Shown here piece after piece: positions 8,771-17,655 of a stretch of 64,000 bases of DNA. The notes below the pieces were generated by a model that had not been told where the DNA came from, searched no databases, and saw only the letters and a list, made by a program, of their open reading frames with translations. Position 1 is the first letter of the stretch. Every line of letters begins with the position of its first letter. Source of the DNA: Stella humosa. GTDB lineage: Bacteria > Pseudomonadota > Alphaproteobacteria > ATCC43930 > Allostellaceae. A program made the position numbers and the translations under genes. The stretch covers positions 508,001 through 572,000 of the forward strand of contig NZ_AP019700.1 of NCBI RefSeq assembly GCF_006738645.1, written 5' to 3'.

Positions 8771-10105
8771 TCAGTTGGCCGTGCGCGACTGATAGAGCGA
8801 GATGCCGCGGATCATGTCGAGCGCCCGCTGGAGCTGGTAGTCCTCTTCCGGCGACACCGGTCCCTGGGGGCCGGAATCCTGGGTCGGCGTCGTGGCCGGG
8901 CCCTGGTTGGCCGGCACCGGCTGGGCTCCCGGCGGCTGGTCGGGGTTGCGCAGCGAGCCGCGCAGGTCCGCCTCGCGGCGCTGCGGGCCGGTCGCCACCT
9001 TCTCGATGCGGGCGGCCTCGACGACGATGTCGGGGTCGATGCCCTTGGCCTGGATCGAGCGGCCCGACGGCGTGTAGTAGCGCGCCGTGGTCAGCCGCAT
9101 GGCGCCGTGCCCGGCCAGCGGGATGATCGACTGCACCGAGCCCTTGCCGAAGCTGCGGGTGCCGAGGATGACGGCGCGGCGATGATCCTGCAGCGCGCCG
9201 GCCACGATCTCCGACGCCGAGGCCGAGCCGCCATTGATGAGGACGACCACCGGCTTGCCGTCGGCCAGGTCACCGGGCCGCGCGTTGTAGCGCTGGCCGT
9301 CGTCGGGCTTGCGCGCACGGGTCGAGACGATCTCGCCCTTCTCCAGGAAGGCGTCCGACACCGACACCGCCTGGTCGAGCAGGCCGCCCGGATTGTTGCG
9401 CAGGTCGAGAACGAAGCCCTTCAGCTTGTCGCCGGCCTCGGTCTTCAGCTTCTGCACGGCATTCTTCAGGCCGACGTCGGTCTGCTCGGTGAAGCTGGTG
9501 ATGCGGACATAGCCGATCTCCCCCTCCAGGCGCGAACGCACCGACTGCACCTTGATCACGGCGCGCGTCAGGGTCAGCTCGAACGGCTCGCCGGTGCCGC
9601 GGCGCACGGTCAGCTTGATGTCGCTGTTGACCGGGCCGCGCATCTTCTCGACGGCTTCCGGCAGGCTGAGGCCCAGCACCGCCTCGCCGTCGAGATGGGT
9701 GATGAGATCGTTCGGGCGCAGGCCCGCGCGCGCTGCCGGCGTCTCGTCGATCGGCGAGACGACCTTGACGACGCCGTTGTCCATCGTGACCTCGATGCCG
9801 AGGCCGCCGAACTCGCCGCGCGTCTGCACCTGCATGTCGCGGTAGTTCTTGGCGTTGAGGAAGCTCGAATGCGGGTCGAGCGACGACAGCATGCCGTTGA
9901 TCGCGGACTCGACGAGCTGCTCGTCGGTCACCTTCTCCACATAATCGGCGCGCACGCGCTCGAACACCTCGCCGAACAGGTTGAGCTGGCGATAGGTGTC
10001 GTTGCCGTTGCTGGCGCCGGTGTTCGTGCTCTGGGAGCCGGCCGGGAGGACCGTCCAAACAAGTGCCAGGCCCGCTATGGCCCAGGGTAGGGTCTTGCGC
10101 ATCAT
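8771..10105 (-). CDS. ctpA: Carboxy-terminal processing protease (S41, CtpA)
   Basis: Periplasmic serine protease of 444 residues. It has a signal peptide (about residues 1-24, ending AGS), an S41 N-terminal helix region, and a PDZ domain about residues 95-175 (GGLGIEVTMDNGVVKVVSPI). The catalytic core holds S296 in NGGSASASE and K321 in FGKGSVQ, the expected 25 residues apart. The Q/P-rich tail after about residue 385 is disordered. It processes or degrades periplasmic proteins by their C-termini. Its ATG overlaps the stop of the envC-like gene (ATGA), linking it to peptidoglycan remodelling. An equally good Met codon is second. Confidence 0.94.
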   Translation of the reverse strand: MMRKTLPWAIAGLALVWTVLPAGSQSTNTGASNGNDTYRQLNLFGEVFERVRADYVEKVTDEQLVESAINGMLSSLDPHSSFLNAKNYRDMQVQTRGEFGGLGIEVTMDNGVVKVVSPIDETPAARAGLRPNDLITHLDGEAVLGLSLPEAVEKMRGPVNSDIKLTVRRGTGEPFELTLTRAVIKVQSVRSRLEGEIGYVRITSFTEQTDVGLKNAVQKLKTEAGDKLKGFVLDLRNNPGGLLDQAVSVSDAFLEKGEIVSTRARKPDDGQRYNARPGDLADGKPVVVLINGGSASASEIVAGALQDHRRAVILGTRSFGKGSVQSIIPLAGHGAMRLTTARYYTPSGRSIQAKGIDPDIVVEAARIEKVATGPQRREADLRGSLRNPDQPPGAQPVPANQGPATTPTQDSGPQGPVSPEEDYQLQRALDMIRGISLYQSRTAN

Positions 10106-11496
10106 CCGCTTTCCTTGCCTTCGCCGGCCGCGAGCCAGGGCTGGGGATTGATCGGGGTTCCGTTCCGTCGAAGCTCTATATAGAGCCTCGGACGCTCTTC
10201 GCCATCCGCCGTCATGACGCCGACCGGCTCTCCGGAGAGGACGGTCTGGCCGACGGTGCCGTCTGTGCGGCCCAGCCCGGCCACCAGGGAATGGTAGCCG
10301 TCGCTGTGTTCGATAATGAGGATCTCACCATAGGCCCGGAACGGGCCGATGAACAGGATGCGCCCGTCGAAGGGGGCGACCACGCGCGCACCCGGCCGGG
10401 TGCGCAGCGTGATGCCGCGGCTGTGCTGGCCGAAGCCGAGATCGTCGCCGAAGCTGCGCTGCACGCTGCCGACGGCGGGCAGGATGTACTGGCCGCGCGC
10501 GCGATTGAAGCCGCGCACGCTGGGAACCCGGGCCGCCAGCACGTTGGCGACCTGGCGTTCCTCCTCGCGCCGCTGCTGGGCCGCGTGGTCGCGCTCCATC
10601 GCCTGGCGTTCCTGGTCGAGGCGCTGGATCTCGGCCGTCCGCCGGCCGGCGTCGGGCCTGCTCGCCTCGCGCTGCCGGGCTTCCTCGGCCGCCAGTTCCT
10701 GGCGCCGCCGCTCGGCCTCGGCGGCCAGACGGCGGCGTTCGAACTCCGCCTCCTGGCGCTGGCGCTCCTTCTCCAACTCCTGCCGCCGCCGCTCGGCCTC
10801 GGCCTGGACGATCAGCTCGCGCAGGTCGCCCGCCTTGGTCGCCATCTGCTGCAATGCCTGGGCGCGCTGGCGCGCCTCGGCCTCGATGTCGCCGCGGGCG
10901 GCGGTGCGCTGGGCGATCAGCCCATCCAGCGCCTTGCGCCGCCGTTCCACCATTGCCCGGGCGTTGGCGGCCTGCTGGCGCCGATTCTCGGTCTCCAGGC
11001 GCAGCTCGCGCAGGTCCGCCAGGGCCAACCGCAGGCCGGCCGCCTCACGCGCGATCATCGGCACCACATTGCCCAGCAGGCCGGCCGTGCGCGCGGTTTC
11101 CAACGGTGTCGTCGGCAGGGCCAGCAGGGCCTCCGGCGGGTGCCGGGTCAGCCGGGTCAGGGCCGTCATCAGCGCCTCCACGCTCTGCCGGCGCTCGGCC
11201 AGGGAGCGGGTCTGGCGCTCGATCTCCTCATTGAGGGCGGTCAGCGTCTCCTCGACGCTCGACAGGTTGGCTTCCTCGGTCTGGAGCGCGCGGGCGACCG
11301 CGATCGAATCGTTGCGCAGCCGCTCGACCTCGCGCCGCAGCGTCTCTGCCCGGCGCTCGATCTCGGCCTGGCGCGAACGCTCGGCCTCCATCGACTTCTG
11401 CACGTCGCGCAATTCACGCCGCGCGTCCTGGGCGCCGGCCGGCAACGCCAGCAGAGTGCCGCCCAGGACCAGCAGGACCGCGGCACCGTGTCGCAC
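10102..11496 (-). CDS. EnvC-like murein hydrolase activator (degenerate LytM domain)
   Basis: Periplasmic protein of 464 residues. It has a signal peptide (residues 1-22, LLALPAGAQ), a very long coiled coil (about 25-320) rich in E, R and Q, and a C-terminal LytM/M23 fold (about 345-455). The metal ligands of active M23 enzymes are missing. Where HxGxD is expected it has HSRGITL, and where HxH is expected it has RLYIE. It is therefore probably non-catalytic and, like EnvC, would activate amidases during division. The neighbours gpmI upstream and ctpA downstream are the standard alphaproteobacterial arrangement. Confidence 0.88.
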   Translation of the reverse strand: MRHGAAVLLVLGGTLLALPAGAQDARRELRDVQKSMEAERSRQAEIERRAETLRREVERLRNDSIAVARALQTEEANLSSVEETLTALNEEIERQTRSLAERRQSVEALMTALTRLTRHPPEALLALPTTPLETARTAGLLGNVVPMIAREAAGLRLALADLRELRLETENRRQQAANARAMVERRRKALDGLIAQRTAARGDIEAEARQRAQALQQMATKAGDLRELIVQAEAERRRQELEKERQRQEAEFERRRLAAEAERRRQELAAEEARQREASRPDAGRRTAEIQRLDQERQAMERDHAAQQRREEERQVANVLAARVPSVRGFNRARGQYILPAVGSVQRSFGDDLGFGQHSRGITLRTRPGARVVAPFDGRILFIGPFRAYGEILIIEHSDGYHSLVAGLGRTDGTVGQTVLSGEPVGVMTADGEERPRLYIELRRNGTPINPQPWLAAGEGKESG

Positions 11497-11539
11497 GGCG
11501 GCCGGTCGACGGGGCGGGGTGGGGCGATCGCGGCGGGCC

Positions 11540-13114
11540 TCAGGCGGCGGGCGCGGCGGCCGCGGCCGGCGCCAGCAATGACCGACCGGTCATCGCCGCC
11601 GGCTGCGGCAGCCCCATCAGGGCCAGGATCGTGGGGGCGATGTCCGACAGCCGGCCATGGCCGCCGCCGGGCGGCGCCAGGCGCGGGGCAGCCGGTCCGC
11701 CTGCCATCACGATCGGCACCGGATTCATCGAATGGGCCGTGTGCGGGCCGCCCGTCTCAGGGTCGATCATCTGCTCGGCGTTGCCATGGTCGGCGGTCAC
11801 CAGCAGCACGCCGCCTGCCTGCCGCACCGCGGCGTCCAGCCGGCCGAGACAGGTGTCGACCGCCTCGACCGCGGCCACCGCCGCCGCCAGGATGCCGGAA
11901 TGGCCGACCATGTCGGCATTGGCGAAATTGACGACGATCAGGTCGAAGCGGCCGCTGCCGATCGCCTCGACCAGCCGGTCGGTGACGATGGCGGCCGACA
12001 TCTCGGGCTGCAGGTCGTAGGTCGCGACCTTGGGCGAAGGCACCAGGATGCGCTCCTCGCCCGCGAACTCGCGCTCGTCGCCGCCGTTCAGGAAGAAGGT
12101 GACGTGGGCGTACTTCTCGGTCTCGGCGATGCGGAGCTGGCGCATCCCGGCCCGCGAGACGATCTCGCCCAGCGTGTCGTGCAACTCGTCGGCGGTGAAC
12201 AGGGTGGCGAGGAAGCGGTTGAGGTCGGTCGAATACTCGACCATCCCCAGGGCAGCGGCGAATTGCGGCCGGCGGGCCCGCGCGAAGCCGTCGAAGGCCG
12301 GGTCGAGCAGGGCGGACAGGATCTCGCGCGCCCGGTCGGCGCGGAAGTTGGCCATCAGCAGCCCGTCGCCGTCCCGCATTCCGGCATAGTCGCCGATCGC
12401 CAGCGGCAGCACGAACTCGTCCGTCTTGCCGGCGGCGTAGCTGGCCGCGATGGCCGCCGTCGCGTCCGCCGCCCGCCCGCCCGCGCCGTCGATGAGGGTG
12501 GCATAGGCGAGCGACACCCGGTCCCACCGCTGGTCGCGGTCCATCGCGTAGTAGCGGCCCATCACGGTCGCGATCTTGACCCGGGTGCAGCCGGAGACGG
12601 CCGCCTGGAAGGCCGCCACCGCCGACCGGGCGCTGTCCGGCGGCGTGTCGCGGCCGTCGAGAAGAGCGTGGATGGCGACCGGGATGCCGGCCGCGTCCAG
12701 GAGCCGGGCCAGGCCCGCGATATGGTCCTGATGGGAATGCACGCCACCCGGCGACAGCAGCCCCACCAGGTGGGCGGTGCCGCCCGATGCCTTGAGGGCG
12801 GCCACGAAGTCCTGGAATGGCGCGCTGGCGGCGGCCGAGCCGTCGGCCAGTGCGCGGGTGATGCGCGGCAGTTCCTGCATCACCACCCGGCCGGCGCCGA
12901 TGTTCATGTGGCCGACCTCGGAATTGCCCATCTGCCCGTCCGGCAGCCCGACTTCCGCGGCGGAGGCATCGAGCAGCCCGTGCGGGCATTGGGCAACGAG
13001 CCGCCGCCAGTTGGGCAGGCGGGCCTGGGCCAGCGCGTTGTCCGCGCCGCCGTCGCGATGGCCCCAGCCGTCCAGTATGCACAGGACGACGGGCTTCGGG
13101 CGTTTCGGAGTCAT
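11540..13114 (-). CDS. gpmI: 2,3-bisphosphoglycerate-independent phosphoglycerate mutase
   Basis: Glycolytic/gluconeogenic enzyme of 524 residues that interconverts 3- and 2-phosphoglycerate using two Mn ions. Visible motifs are the first metal site LCILDGWG (D15), the phospho-accepting serine S65 in GQMGNSEVGHMNIG, LLDGRDTPP, FRADRAREI, and the second metal site VTADHGNAEQM. Length and motif order are standard. It heads the minus-strand block gpmI, envC-like, ctpA, rppH, metallopeptidase and GNAT, with short gaps or overlaps. The C-terminus is alanine-rich. Confidence 0.96.
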   Translation of the reverse strand: MTPKRPKPVVLCILDGWGHRDGGADNALAQARLPNWRRLVAQCPHGLLDASAAEVGLPDGQMGNSEVGHMNIGAGRVVMQELPRITRALADGSAAASAPFQDFVAALKASGGTAHLVGLLSPGGVHSHQDHIAGLARLLDAAGIPVAIHALLDGRDTPPDSARSAVAAFQAAVSGCTRVKIATVMGRYYAMDRDQRWDRVSLAYATLIDGAGGRAADATAAIAASYAAGKTDEFVLPLAIGDYAGMRDGDGLLMANFRADRAREILSALLDPAFDGFARARRPQFAAALGMVEYSTDLNRFLATLFTADELHDTLGEIVSRAGMRQLRIAETEKYAHVTFFLNGGDEREFAGEERILVPSPKVATYDLQPEMSAAIVTDRLVEAIGSGRFDLIVVNFANADMVGHSGILAAAVAAVEAVDTCLGRLDAAVRQAGGVLLVTADHGNAEQMIDPETGGPHTAHSMNPVPIVMAGGPAAPRLAPPGGGHGRLSDIAPTILALMGLPQPAAMTGRSLLAPAAAAAPAA

Positions 13115-13181
13115 CCCGCGAATATAGAAGAAGCCCGGCCGGCCCGGTAGGGCCTGCCGGTTCTTCGTGGGCTGCGCCGGT

Positions 13182-14546
13182 TCAGGCGGCCGCGCGCTCG
13201 CGGGCGGCCCAGCCGAAGCCCTCGACCATCACGTCGACCAGCCCGTCGATGTCGGCGGCCGTCATGGGCGTCGACAGGGCACCGGACTGGTTGGGCGTAA
13301 GCAGGTAGCCCTGCTCGACCAGCCAGGTGTGCAGGCGCCCCTGGAGGGCCTTCTCGTCGGCGGTGGGAAAGCCGCTGCGATAGTCGCTGACGGCGCGGGC
13401 ATGCGGGTGGACGCGGAAGAGCGAGCCCATCCCGGTCACCTGGGCCGGGATGCCGGCCTGGGCGAAAGCGGTCGTCAGCCCCTGGCGCAGGCGCTCGCCC
13501 AGCCCGTTCAGGTGGTCGTAGGCCGCGTGGTCGAGCTGGCGCAGGCTGGCCAGGCCCGCCGCCATGGTGACCGGGTTGGCGGTGAAGGTGCCGCCATGGG
13601 GCACGGCCGGCTTGCCGGGCCGCGCATCGAACATCGCCATGATGTCGCGCCGGCCGGTCACCGCGCCGATCGGCAGGCCGCCGCCGATCACCTTGCCCAG
13701 CGTCACCAGGTCGGGCTCGAGGTCGAAGAGTGGATGGGCGCCGGCATGGGACAGGCGGAAGCAGACGATCTCGTCGACGATCAGCACGATGCCGAGCCGC
13801 CGCGTCGTCTCGCGGATCGCCGTCACGAACTCGGGCGAGGCCGGCACCAGGCCGACGCGGGAGGGCAGGGGATCGAACAGCAGGGACGACAGCCGCGACC
13901 CGTGCGCCTCCAGCAGGCGGATGGCGGCCTCAGGATCGTTGAAGGGGATGACGACGGTGTCGCCCAGCACGGCGTCGGGCGTGCCGCGGGCGTACTTGAT
14001 GCCGGCCGGTGCCGCCTCGCCCCAGTTGGCAGGCGCGGAGTCGAGGCTGACCTCCACATGGTCGTAGTTGCCGTGGTAGGCGCCCTCGATCTTGGCGATC
14101 GCCGGCCGGCCGGTGAAGGCGCGCGCGGCCTTGATCGCGCTTACCACCGCCTCGCTGCCGCTGTTGGAAAAGCGGATCGTCTCGAAGACGGGCGAGCGGG
14201 CGCAGATATGCTCGGCCAGGTCGACCTCGATCTCGGTCGGCAGGCCGAAGCTGATGCCGCGGGCGGCCGTCTCGGCCACGGCGGCGACGGTGGCCGGGTT
14301 GGCATGCCCGTGGATGGCGGAGAAGAAGTTGTTGGTAAAATCCAGGATGGCATTGCCGTCGACATCGACGATGCGCGATCCTTGCCCATGGGCGGCGTAG
14401 GGGGGATGGGGATGGAAGAAGATGGTGGCCCGCGTGCTGCCGCCCGGCATCACGTCGAGCGCGCGCTCGAACAGCGCCTGGGAGCGGGCGGTGGAATTGC
14501 GCCGGGCCGCGGCTGGGCTGGGGGTGGCATCGAACTTGCTGCTCAT
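13182..14546 (-). CDS. Class III PLP aminotransferase, glutamate-1-semialdehyde aminomutase-like
   Basis: PLP enzyme of 454 residues in the GSAM/HemL branch of class III aminotransferases. It shows the GSAM-like MPGGSTRA near residue 34, FSNSGSEAVVSAIKAAR near 126, D258 in VDEI, and the PLP lysine K285 in TLGKVIGGGLPIGA. It need not be the tetrapyrrole HemL. The active-site gate FTNNFFSAIHG differs from typical HemL, and it is divergent from a polyamine-type ABC operon, so a catabolic amine or amino-acid role is more likely. The substrate is unknown. Confidence 0.85.
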   Translation of the reverse strand: MSSKFDATPSPAAARRNSTARSQALFERALDVMPGGSTRATIFFHPHPPYAAHGQGSRIVDVDGNAILDFTNNFFSAIHGHANPATVAAVAETAARGISFGLPTEIEVDLAEHICARSPVFETIRFSNSGSEAVVSAIKAARAFTGRPAIAKIEGAYHGNYDHVEVSLDSAPANWGEAAPAGIKYARGTPDAVLGDTVVIPFNDPEAAIRLLEAHGSRLSSLLFDPLPSRVGLVPASPEFVTAIRETTRRLGIVLIVDEIVCFRLSHAGAHPLFDLEPDLVTLGKVIGGGLPIGAVTGRRDIMAMFDARPGKPAVPHGGTFTANPVTMAAGLASLRQLDHAAYDHLNGLGERLRQGLTTAFAQAGIPAQVTGMGSLFRVHPHARAVSDYRSGFPTADEKALQGRLHTWLVEQGYLLTPNQSGALSTPMTAADIDGLVDVMVEGFGWAARERAAA

Positions 14547-14661
14547 CGGCGTCTCCGAGCGAGGGTGACCGGACCTATGAGCCTCATATCAGATATCCGC
14601 CGGCGGCAGCGATGCCAGACCCTTCCCGAAGGCGCAAATACCCCCGGCGCGGGAGGAATTC

Positions 14662-15723
14662 TTGGGCGCCATTGAGTTCGATGGCGTTGCCAAGCGCTAT
14701 GGCCCGGTGCATGCCGTCCGCGACCTGTCGGTCAAGGTGGCCGAAGGCGAGTTCCTGACCATCCTCGGGCCGTCGGGGTCCGGCAAGACGACGATCCTGT
14801 CGCTGGTGGCGGGGCTGGTGCCCCCCTCGGCCGGCCGCATCCTGATCGCCGGCCGCGACGTCACCCACCTGGAGCCGCAGCAGCGCCGGATCGGGCTGGT
14901 CTTCCAGTCCTATGCCCTCTTTCCCCATCTCGACGTGCACGACAACGTGGCCTTTCCGCTGGTCGTGCGCGGCCGGCCCAAGGCCGAGATCGCGGCCAAG
15001 GTGGCGGCGGCCCTGTCGCGCGTACGCCTCGACGGGCTGGCGCGGCGCCGCCCGCAGCAGCTTTCGGGCGGCCAGCAGCAGCGCGTAGCACTCGCCCGCG
15101 CCTTCGTCTTCGAGCCGGACATCCTGCTGCTCGACGAGCCGCTGGGCGCGCTCGACCGCAAGCTGCGCGAGGAGGTGCAGGTCGAGCTGAAGTCGCTGCA
15201 GCGCGACCTTGGCATCACCACGCTCCTGGTCACCCACGACCAGGAGGAAGCCTTGTCCCTGTCCGACCGGATCATCGTCCTCGACCAGGGCGCCATGCAG
15301 CAGGTCGGCACTCCCGACGAGGTCTATCGCCGCCCCGCCAACCGCTTCGTTGCGGGCTTCCTCGGCCTGGCCAACCTCCTCGAGGGACGGATCGAGGCCG
15401 GGGCCGGGCTGCGCCTGGCGACCGGCGAACTGATCCGCTGCGCCACCGGCAGCCTGGCCGCCGGCGCCCAGGCGGCGGCCATCGTCCGGCCCGAGCGCGT
15501 CCGCCTGCTGCCGGAGAGTGCGGGCGAGGGCATCGCCGCCCGGGTCCGCCAGGACGTCTATCTGGGCCATCTGCGGCGCTGGCACCTGGATGCCGAGGCC
15601 GGCGGCCAGGAACTGGTCGCGGCCGCCACCGACGGCCACCAGTCGGCCGCCATCGGCGACCGGGTTCGCGTATCCTGGGCGCCCGAAGACGTCTGGCTGC
15701 TGCCCGAGGCGGCGGCCCGCTAA
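14662..15723 (+). CDS. ABC transporter ATP-binding protein, polyamine (PotA) type
   Basis: Cytoplasmic ATPase of 353 residues. It has Walker A GPSGSGKTT, Q-loop FQSYALFPHL, signature LSGGQQQRVALARA, Walker B ILLLDEPLGALD and switch His VTHDQEEALSLSD. A C-terminal TOBE-type domain (about 240-350, AAAIVRPERVRLL) is typical of spermidine/putrescine and Fe(III) importers. The start is TTG at 14662, supported by GGGAGGAATTC immediately upstream, a strong ribosome site; no ATG fits. It is the first gene of an ATPase, binding protein, permease, permease operon. Confidence 0.92.
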   Translation: MGAIEFDGVAKRYGPVHAVRDLSVKVAEGEFLTILGPSGSGKTTILSLVAGLVPPSAGRILIAGRDVTHLEPQQRRIGLVFQSYALFPHLDVHDNVAFPLVVRGRPKAEIAAKVAAALSRVRLDGLARRRPQQLSGGQQQRVALARAFVFEPDILLLDEPLGALDRKLREEVQVELKSLQRDLGITTLLVTHDQEEALSLSDRIIVLDQGAMQQVGTPDEVYRRPANRFVAGFLGLANLLEGRIEAGAGLRLATGELIRCATGSLAAGAQAAAIVRPERVRLLPESAGEGIAARVRQDVYLGHLRRWHLDAEAGGQELVAAATDGHQSAAIGDRVRVSWAPEDVWLLPEAAAR

Positions 15724-15785
15724 CGAGATAACCCCCCGGCGCGGGCCCGGCTTGCGGTCCACGCCCTTCGCAGAGGAGAGCAGCG

Positions 15786-16805
15786 ATGCGCTTGACGAGA
15801 CGTGAATTGCTGGCGACCGGCAGTGCGCTGGCGGCCGGCCTCGCCGCCCCTGGCATCCTCCGTGCCCAGGGCGTGAAGGAGATCCGCATGATCGAGGCCG
15901 GCGGCAAGTCCGGCGAATCGATGGACCCCTACATCAAGCCCTTCACCGATGCGACCGGCGTCAAGGTCGTGCGCGAAAGCCCGAACACCTTCGGCAAGCT
16001 GCGCAGCCTGGTGCAGGCGGGCCAGACCAACATCTCGCTGTTCGAGGTCGGCAGCACCTCGATGGAGCAGGCCAAGGCCCTGAACCTGATCGAGCCGATC
16101 GACTGGGACGCCGTCCAGCCCGAGGCGATGTACCCCGAGGCCAAGGACCCCATGGGCTTCGGCTGGCAGTACTACTCGACCCTGATGGCCTGGCGCAGCG
16201 ACGCCAAGGCGCCCAAGAACTGGGCCGATTTCTTCAACACCAAGGACTTCCCCGGCAAGCGGACGATGCAGGATCGCCCGTACGGCATCGTCTTCGCGCT
16301 GCTGGCCGACGGGGTGCCGGTCGACAAGCTCTACCCGCTCGACGTCGACCGCGCCTTCAAGGCGATGGACCGGATCAAGAAGGACGTGGCCGTCTGGTGG
16401 TCGGCCGGCGCCCAGCCGCCGCAGCTCCTGAAGGACAACGAGGTCCAGTACGCGGTCTCCTATTCCGGCCGCGTCGCCGGCGCGCCCGGCATCGAATACA
16501 CCTACGAGCAGGCGATCCTCGATCTCGCCTACCTCGTGGTGCCCAAGGGGGCGAACAAGGCCGACAAGGCGGCCGCCATGCGCATGCTGCGCGAGTTCAG
16601 CAAGCCCGCCCTCCAGCTCGAGGCGGCCAAGATCATCTCCTACACCGGCCCCAGCCCGGCACTGCCGGCGATGCTGCCCAAGGAGAAGCTGGCCGAGTAC
16701 CCGACCGTCCACCGCGAGAAGCAGGTCATCCACAACGTCAAGTGGTGGTTCGACAATGCCGACATGATCGAGAAGCGGTGGCAGGCGTTCAAGCTCAGCC
16801 TGTGA
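15786..16805 (+). CDS. ABC transporter substrate-binding protein, polyamine (PotD) type, Tat-exported
   Basis: Periplasmic binding protein of 339 residues. The leader MRLTRRELLATGSALAAG has a twin arginine and ends near ILRAQG, so export through Tat is likely. The body follows PotD-like family 1/6 proteins: ATGVKVVRES, WDAVQPEAMYPE, WADFFNTKDFPGKR and ALLADGVPVDKLYPLDVDRAF. GAGGAG sits about 10 bp before the ATG. It follows the ATPase gene by 62 bp and precedes both permeases. The ligand is probably a small cation or amine, but this is family inference. Confidence 0.9.
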   Translation: MRLTRRELLATGSALAAGLAAPGILRAQGVKEIRMIEAGGKSGESMDPYIKPFTDATGVKVVRESPNTFGKLRSLVQAGQTNISLFEVGSTSMEQAKALNLIEPIDWDAVQPEAMYPEAKDPMGFGWQYYSTLMAWRSDAKAPKNWADFFNTKDFPGKRTMQDRPYGIVFALLADGVPVDKLYPLDVDRAFKAMDRIKKDVAVWWSAGAQPPQLLKDNEVQYAVSYSGRVAGAPGIEYTYEQAILDLAYLVVPKGANKADKAAAMRMLREFSKPALQLEAAKIISYTGPSPALPAMLPKEKLAEYPTVHREKQVIHNVKWWFDNADMIEKRWQAFKLSL

Positions 16806-16836
16806 TCGCGGGCTGACAGGCAGGGAGGAGGATCGC

Positions 16837-17655
16837 GTGCGGATCGGACGGAACGCCGGCAGCTATGTCGTGCCGCTGCTGGTGCTGATGGTGGTCGCGT
16901 TCGACGTGCCGATCCTCCTCATGCTCGCCAGCAGCGTGCTGGCGCCACACCCGACCGTCGCCCACTGGGCCGAGCTGACGGAGACGCCGATCTATGTCCG
17001 GGTGCTGGGCAACACGTTCCAGATCGCGCTCATCACCTCGGTCGTGTGCGGGCTGATCGGCTATCCGCTGGCCTACTGGATGCGCGGGCTGGGCGCGCGC
17101 GCGCAACTGGCCGTCGTCACGCTGGTGCTGCTGCCGTTCTGGATCAGCATCCTCGTGCGCACCTACGCCTGGATCGTCATGCTGGGCAACAATGGGGTGG
17201 TCAACCGCTCGCTGATCGGCCTCGGCATCACCGACAAGCCGATCTCCTTCCTCTACAACCAGCTCGGCGTCACCATCGGCACCACCAACGTGCTGCTGCC
17301 GTTCCTCGTGCTGCCGCTGTTCGCGGCCATGCTGAAGATCGACGAGCGGCTGCTGCAGGCAGCCGCCACGCTGGGGGCGCCACGCCGCGCCATCTTCTGG
17401 CGGGTGTTCTTCCCGCTGACGCTGCCGGCATTCGCAGCCGGCTTGGTGCTGGTCTTCATCCTGACGCTGGGCTTCTACGTCACCCCGGCGATCCTGGGCG
17501 GCGGCCGCGTGCCGATGATCTCGAACATGCTGGACGTGCTGATCAACCAGATGCCGCGCTGGGAACTGGCGGCGGCCATCTCGACATTGCTGCTGGCCGC
17601 CACGCTGGCCCTGTACGGGGTCTATCGCACCATTGCCGCCCGGGGGGCGGCATGA
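16837..17655 (+). CDS. ABC transporter permease, PotB type
   Basis: Inner-membrane permease of 272 residues with about six helices. The first is VVPLLVLMVVAFDVPILLML. The EAA loop reads LLQAAATLGAPRRAIFWRVF, and GFYVTPAILGG is typical of PotB/PotH. The start is GTG at 16837, preceded by GGGAGGAGGAT. Its TGA overlaps the ATG of the next permease. It acts with the ATPase at 14662 and the binding protein at 15786. Confidence 0.93.
   Translation: MRIGRNAGSYVVPLLVLMVVAFDVPILLMLASSVLAPHPTVAHWAELTETPIYVRVLGNTFQIALITSVVCGLIGYPLAYWMRGLGARAQLAVVTLVLLPFWISILVRTYAWIVMLGNNGVVNRSLIGLGITDKPISFLYNQLGVTIGTTNVLLPFLVLPLFAAMLKIDERLLQAAATLGAPRRAIFWRVFFPLTLPAFAAGLVLVFILTLGFYVTPAILGGGRVPMISNMLDVLINQMPRWELAAAISTLLLAATLALYGVYRTIAARGAA

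Noticed and set aside
8381-10090. 569-codon open frame on the plus strand over ctpA and rppH
   Set aside because: Shadow of the minus-strand genes, no recognisable motif.
13182-14546. HemL (tetrapyrrole) assignment
   Set aside because: GSAM-like motifs are shared by catabolic aminotransferases, and the neighbourhood is an ABC importer rather than tetrapyrrole genes.
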